Of a stretch of 5,567 nt of DNA, positions 5,530-5,567 are shown piece by piece. Where the stretch lies: contig JACVJA010000123.1 of the NCBI GenBank assembly GCA_015661035.1, forward strand, positions 1 through 5,567, in the 5' to 3' direction. The position numbers were made by a program, and so were the translations under genes. The stretch comes from Candidatus Calidifonticultor daggyaiensis (GTDB lineage: Bacteria > Actinomycetota > Humimicrobiia > Humimicrobiales > Humimicrobiaceae). The number at the start of each line of letters is the position of its first letter. The first letter of the stretch is position 1. The notes beneath the pieces were generated by a model. The model did no database searches, was not told the DNA's origin, and was given only the letters and a program-made list of their open reading frames with translations.

Positions 5530-5567
5530 TTATGCGTTTAGTGTTCAATCTCACATTTAAAAAATTT

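Overview
The window is strongly AT-rich, with long A/T runs in the spacers, TAA as the stop of every gene, and Lys/Asn/Ile-rich proteins. It reads as ordinary bacterial chromosome using the standard bacterial code. The gene set is a bifunctional Nnr, a CBS-pair protein, alanine racemase, an iron-sulfur-flavoprotein-like oxidoreductase and a class II photolyase. The nnr / CBS / alr neighbourhood is one I associate with anaerobic Firmicutes (Clostridia and relatives), and the cluster-binding flavoprotein also fits an anaerobe. That placement is inference; no rRNA or other taxonomic marker is present.

Layout: (1) positions 2-1231, plus strand, is the 3' part of nnr (NAD(P)HX epimerase plus ADP-dependent dehydratase), cut by the left edge. 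(2) 1232-1372 is an A/T-only-looking spacer with four TATAAT boxes, three of them inside copies of one 13-base repeat. (3) 1373-1927, plus, is a two-CBS-domain protein. (4) 1955-3238, plus, is alanine racemase; its start lies in an 11-base tandem duplication. (5) 3312-3902, plus, is a flavodoxin-fold protein with a compact cysteine motif, behind the only strong Shine-Dalgarno sequence in the window. (6) 3974-5461, minus, is a class II CPD photolyase convergent with the rest; 5462-5567 is its upstream region.

Nnr repairs damaged nicotinamide cofactors, the CBS pair probably senses an adenine nucleotide, Alr supplies D-alanine for peptidoglycan, the flavoprotein probably moves electrons, and the photolyase repairs UV dimers. 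The first three may be a co-transcribed housekeeping group; the last two look like independent units.

I see no mobile element, CRISPR, toxin-antitoxin pair, RNA gene or defence system, and no novel system. The most distinctive property is that four of the five proteins carry Asn-rich low-complexity insertions or extensions in otherwise well-conserved folds, some visibly built from short tandem DNA repeats. The start regions of alr and the photolyase are also unusual.
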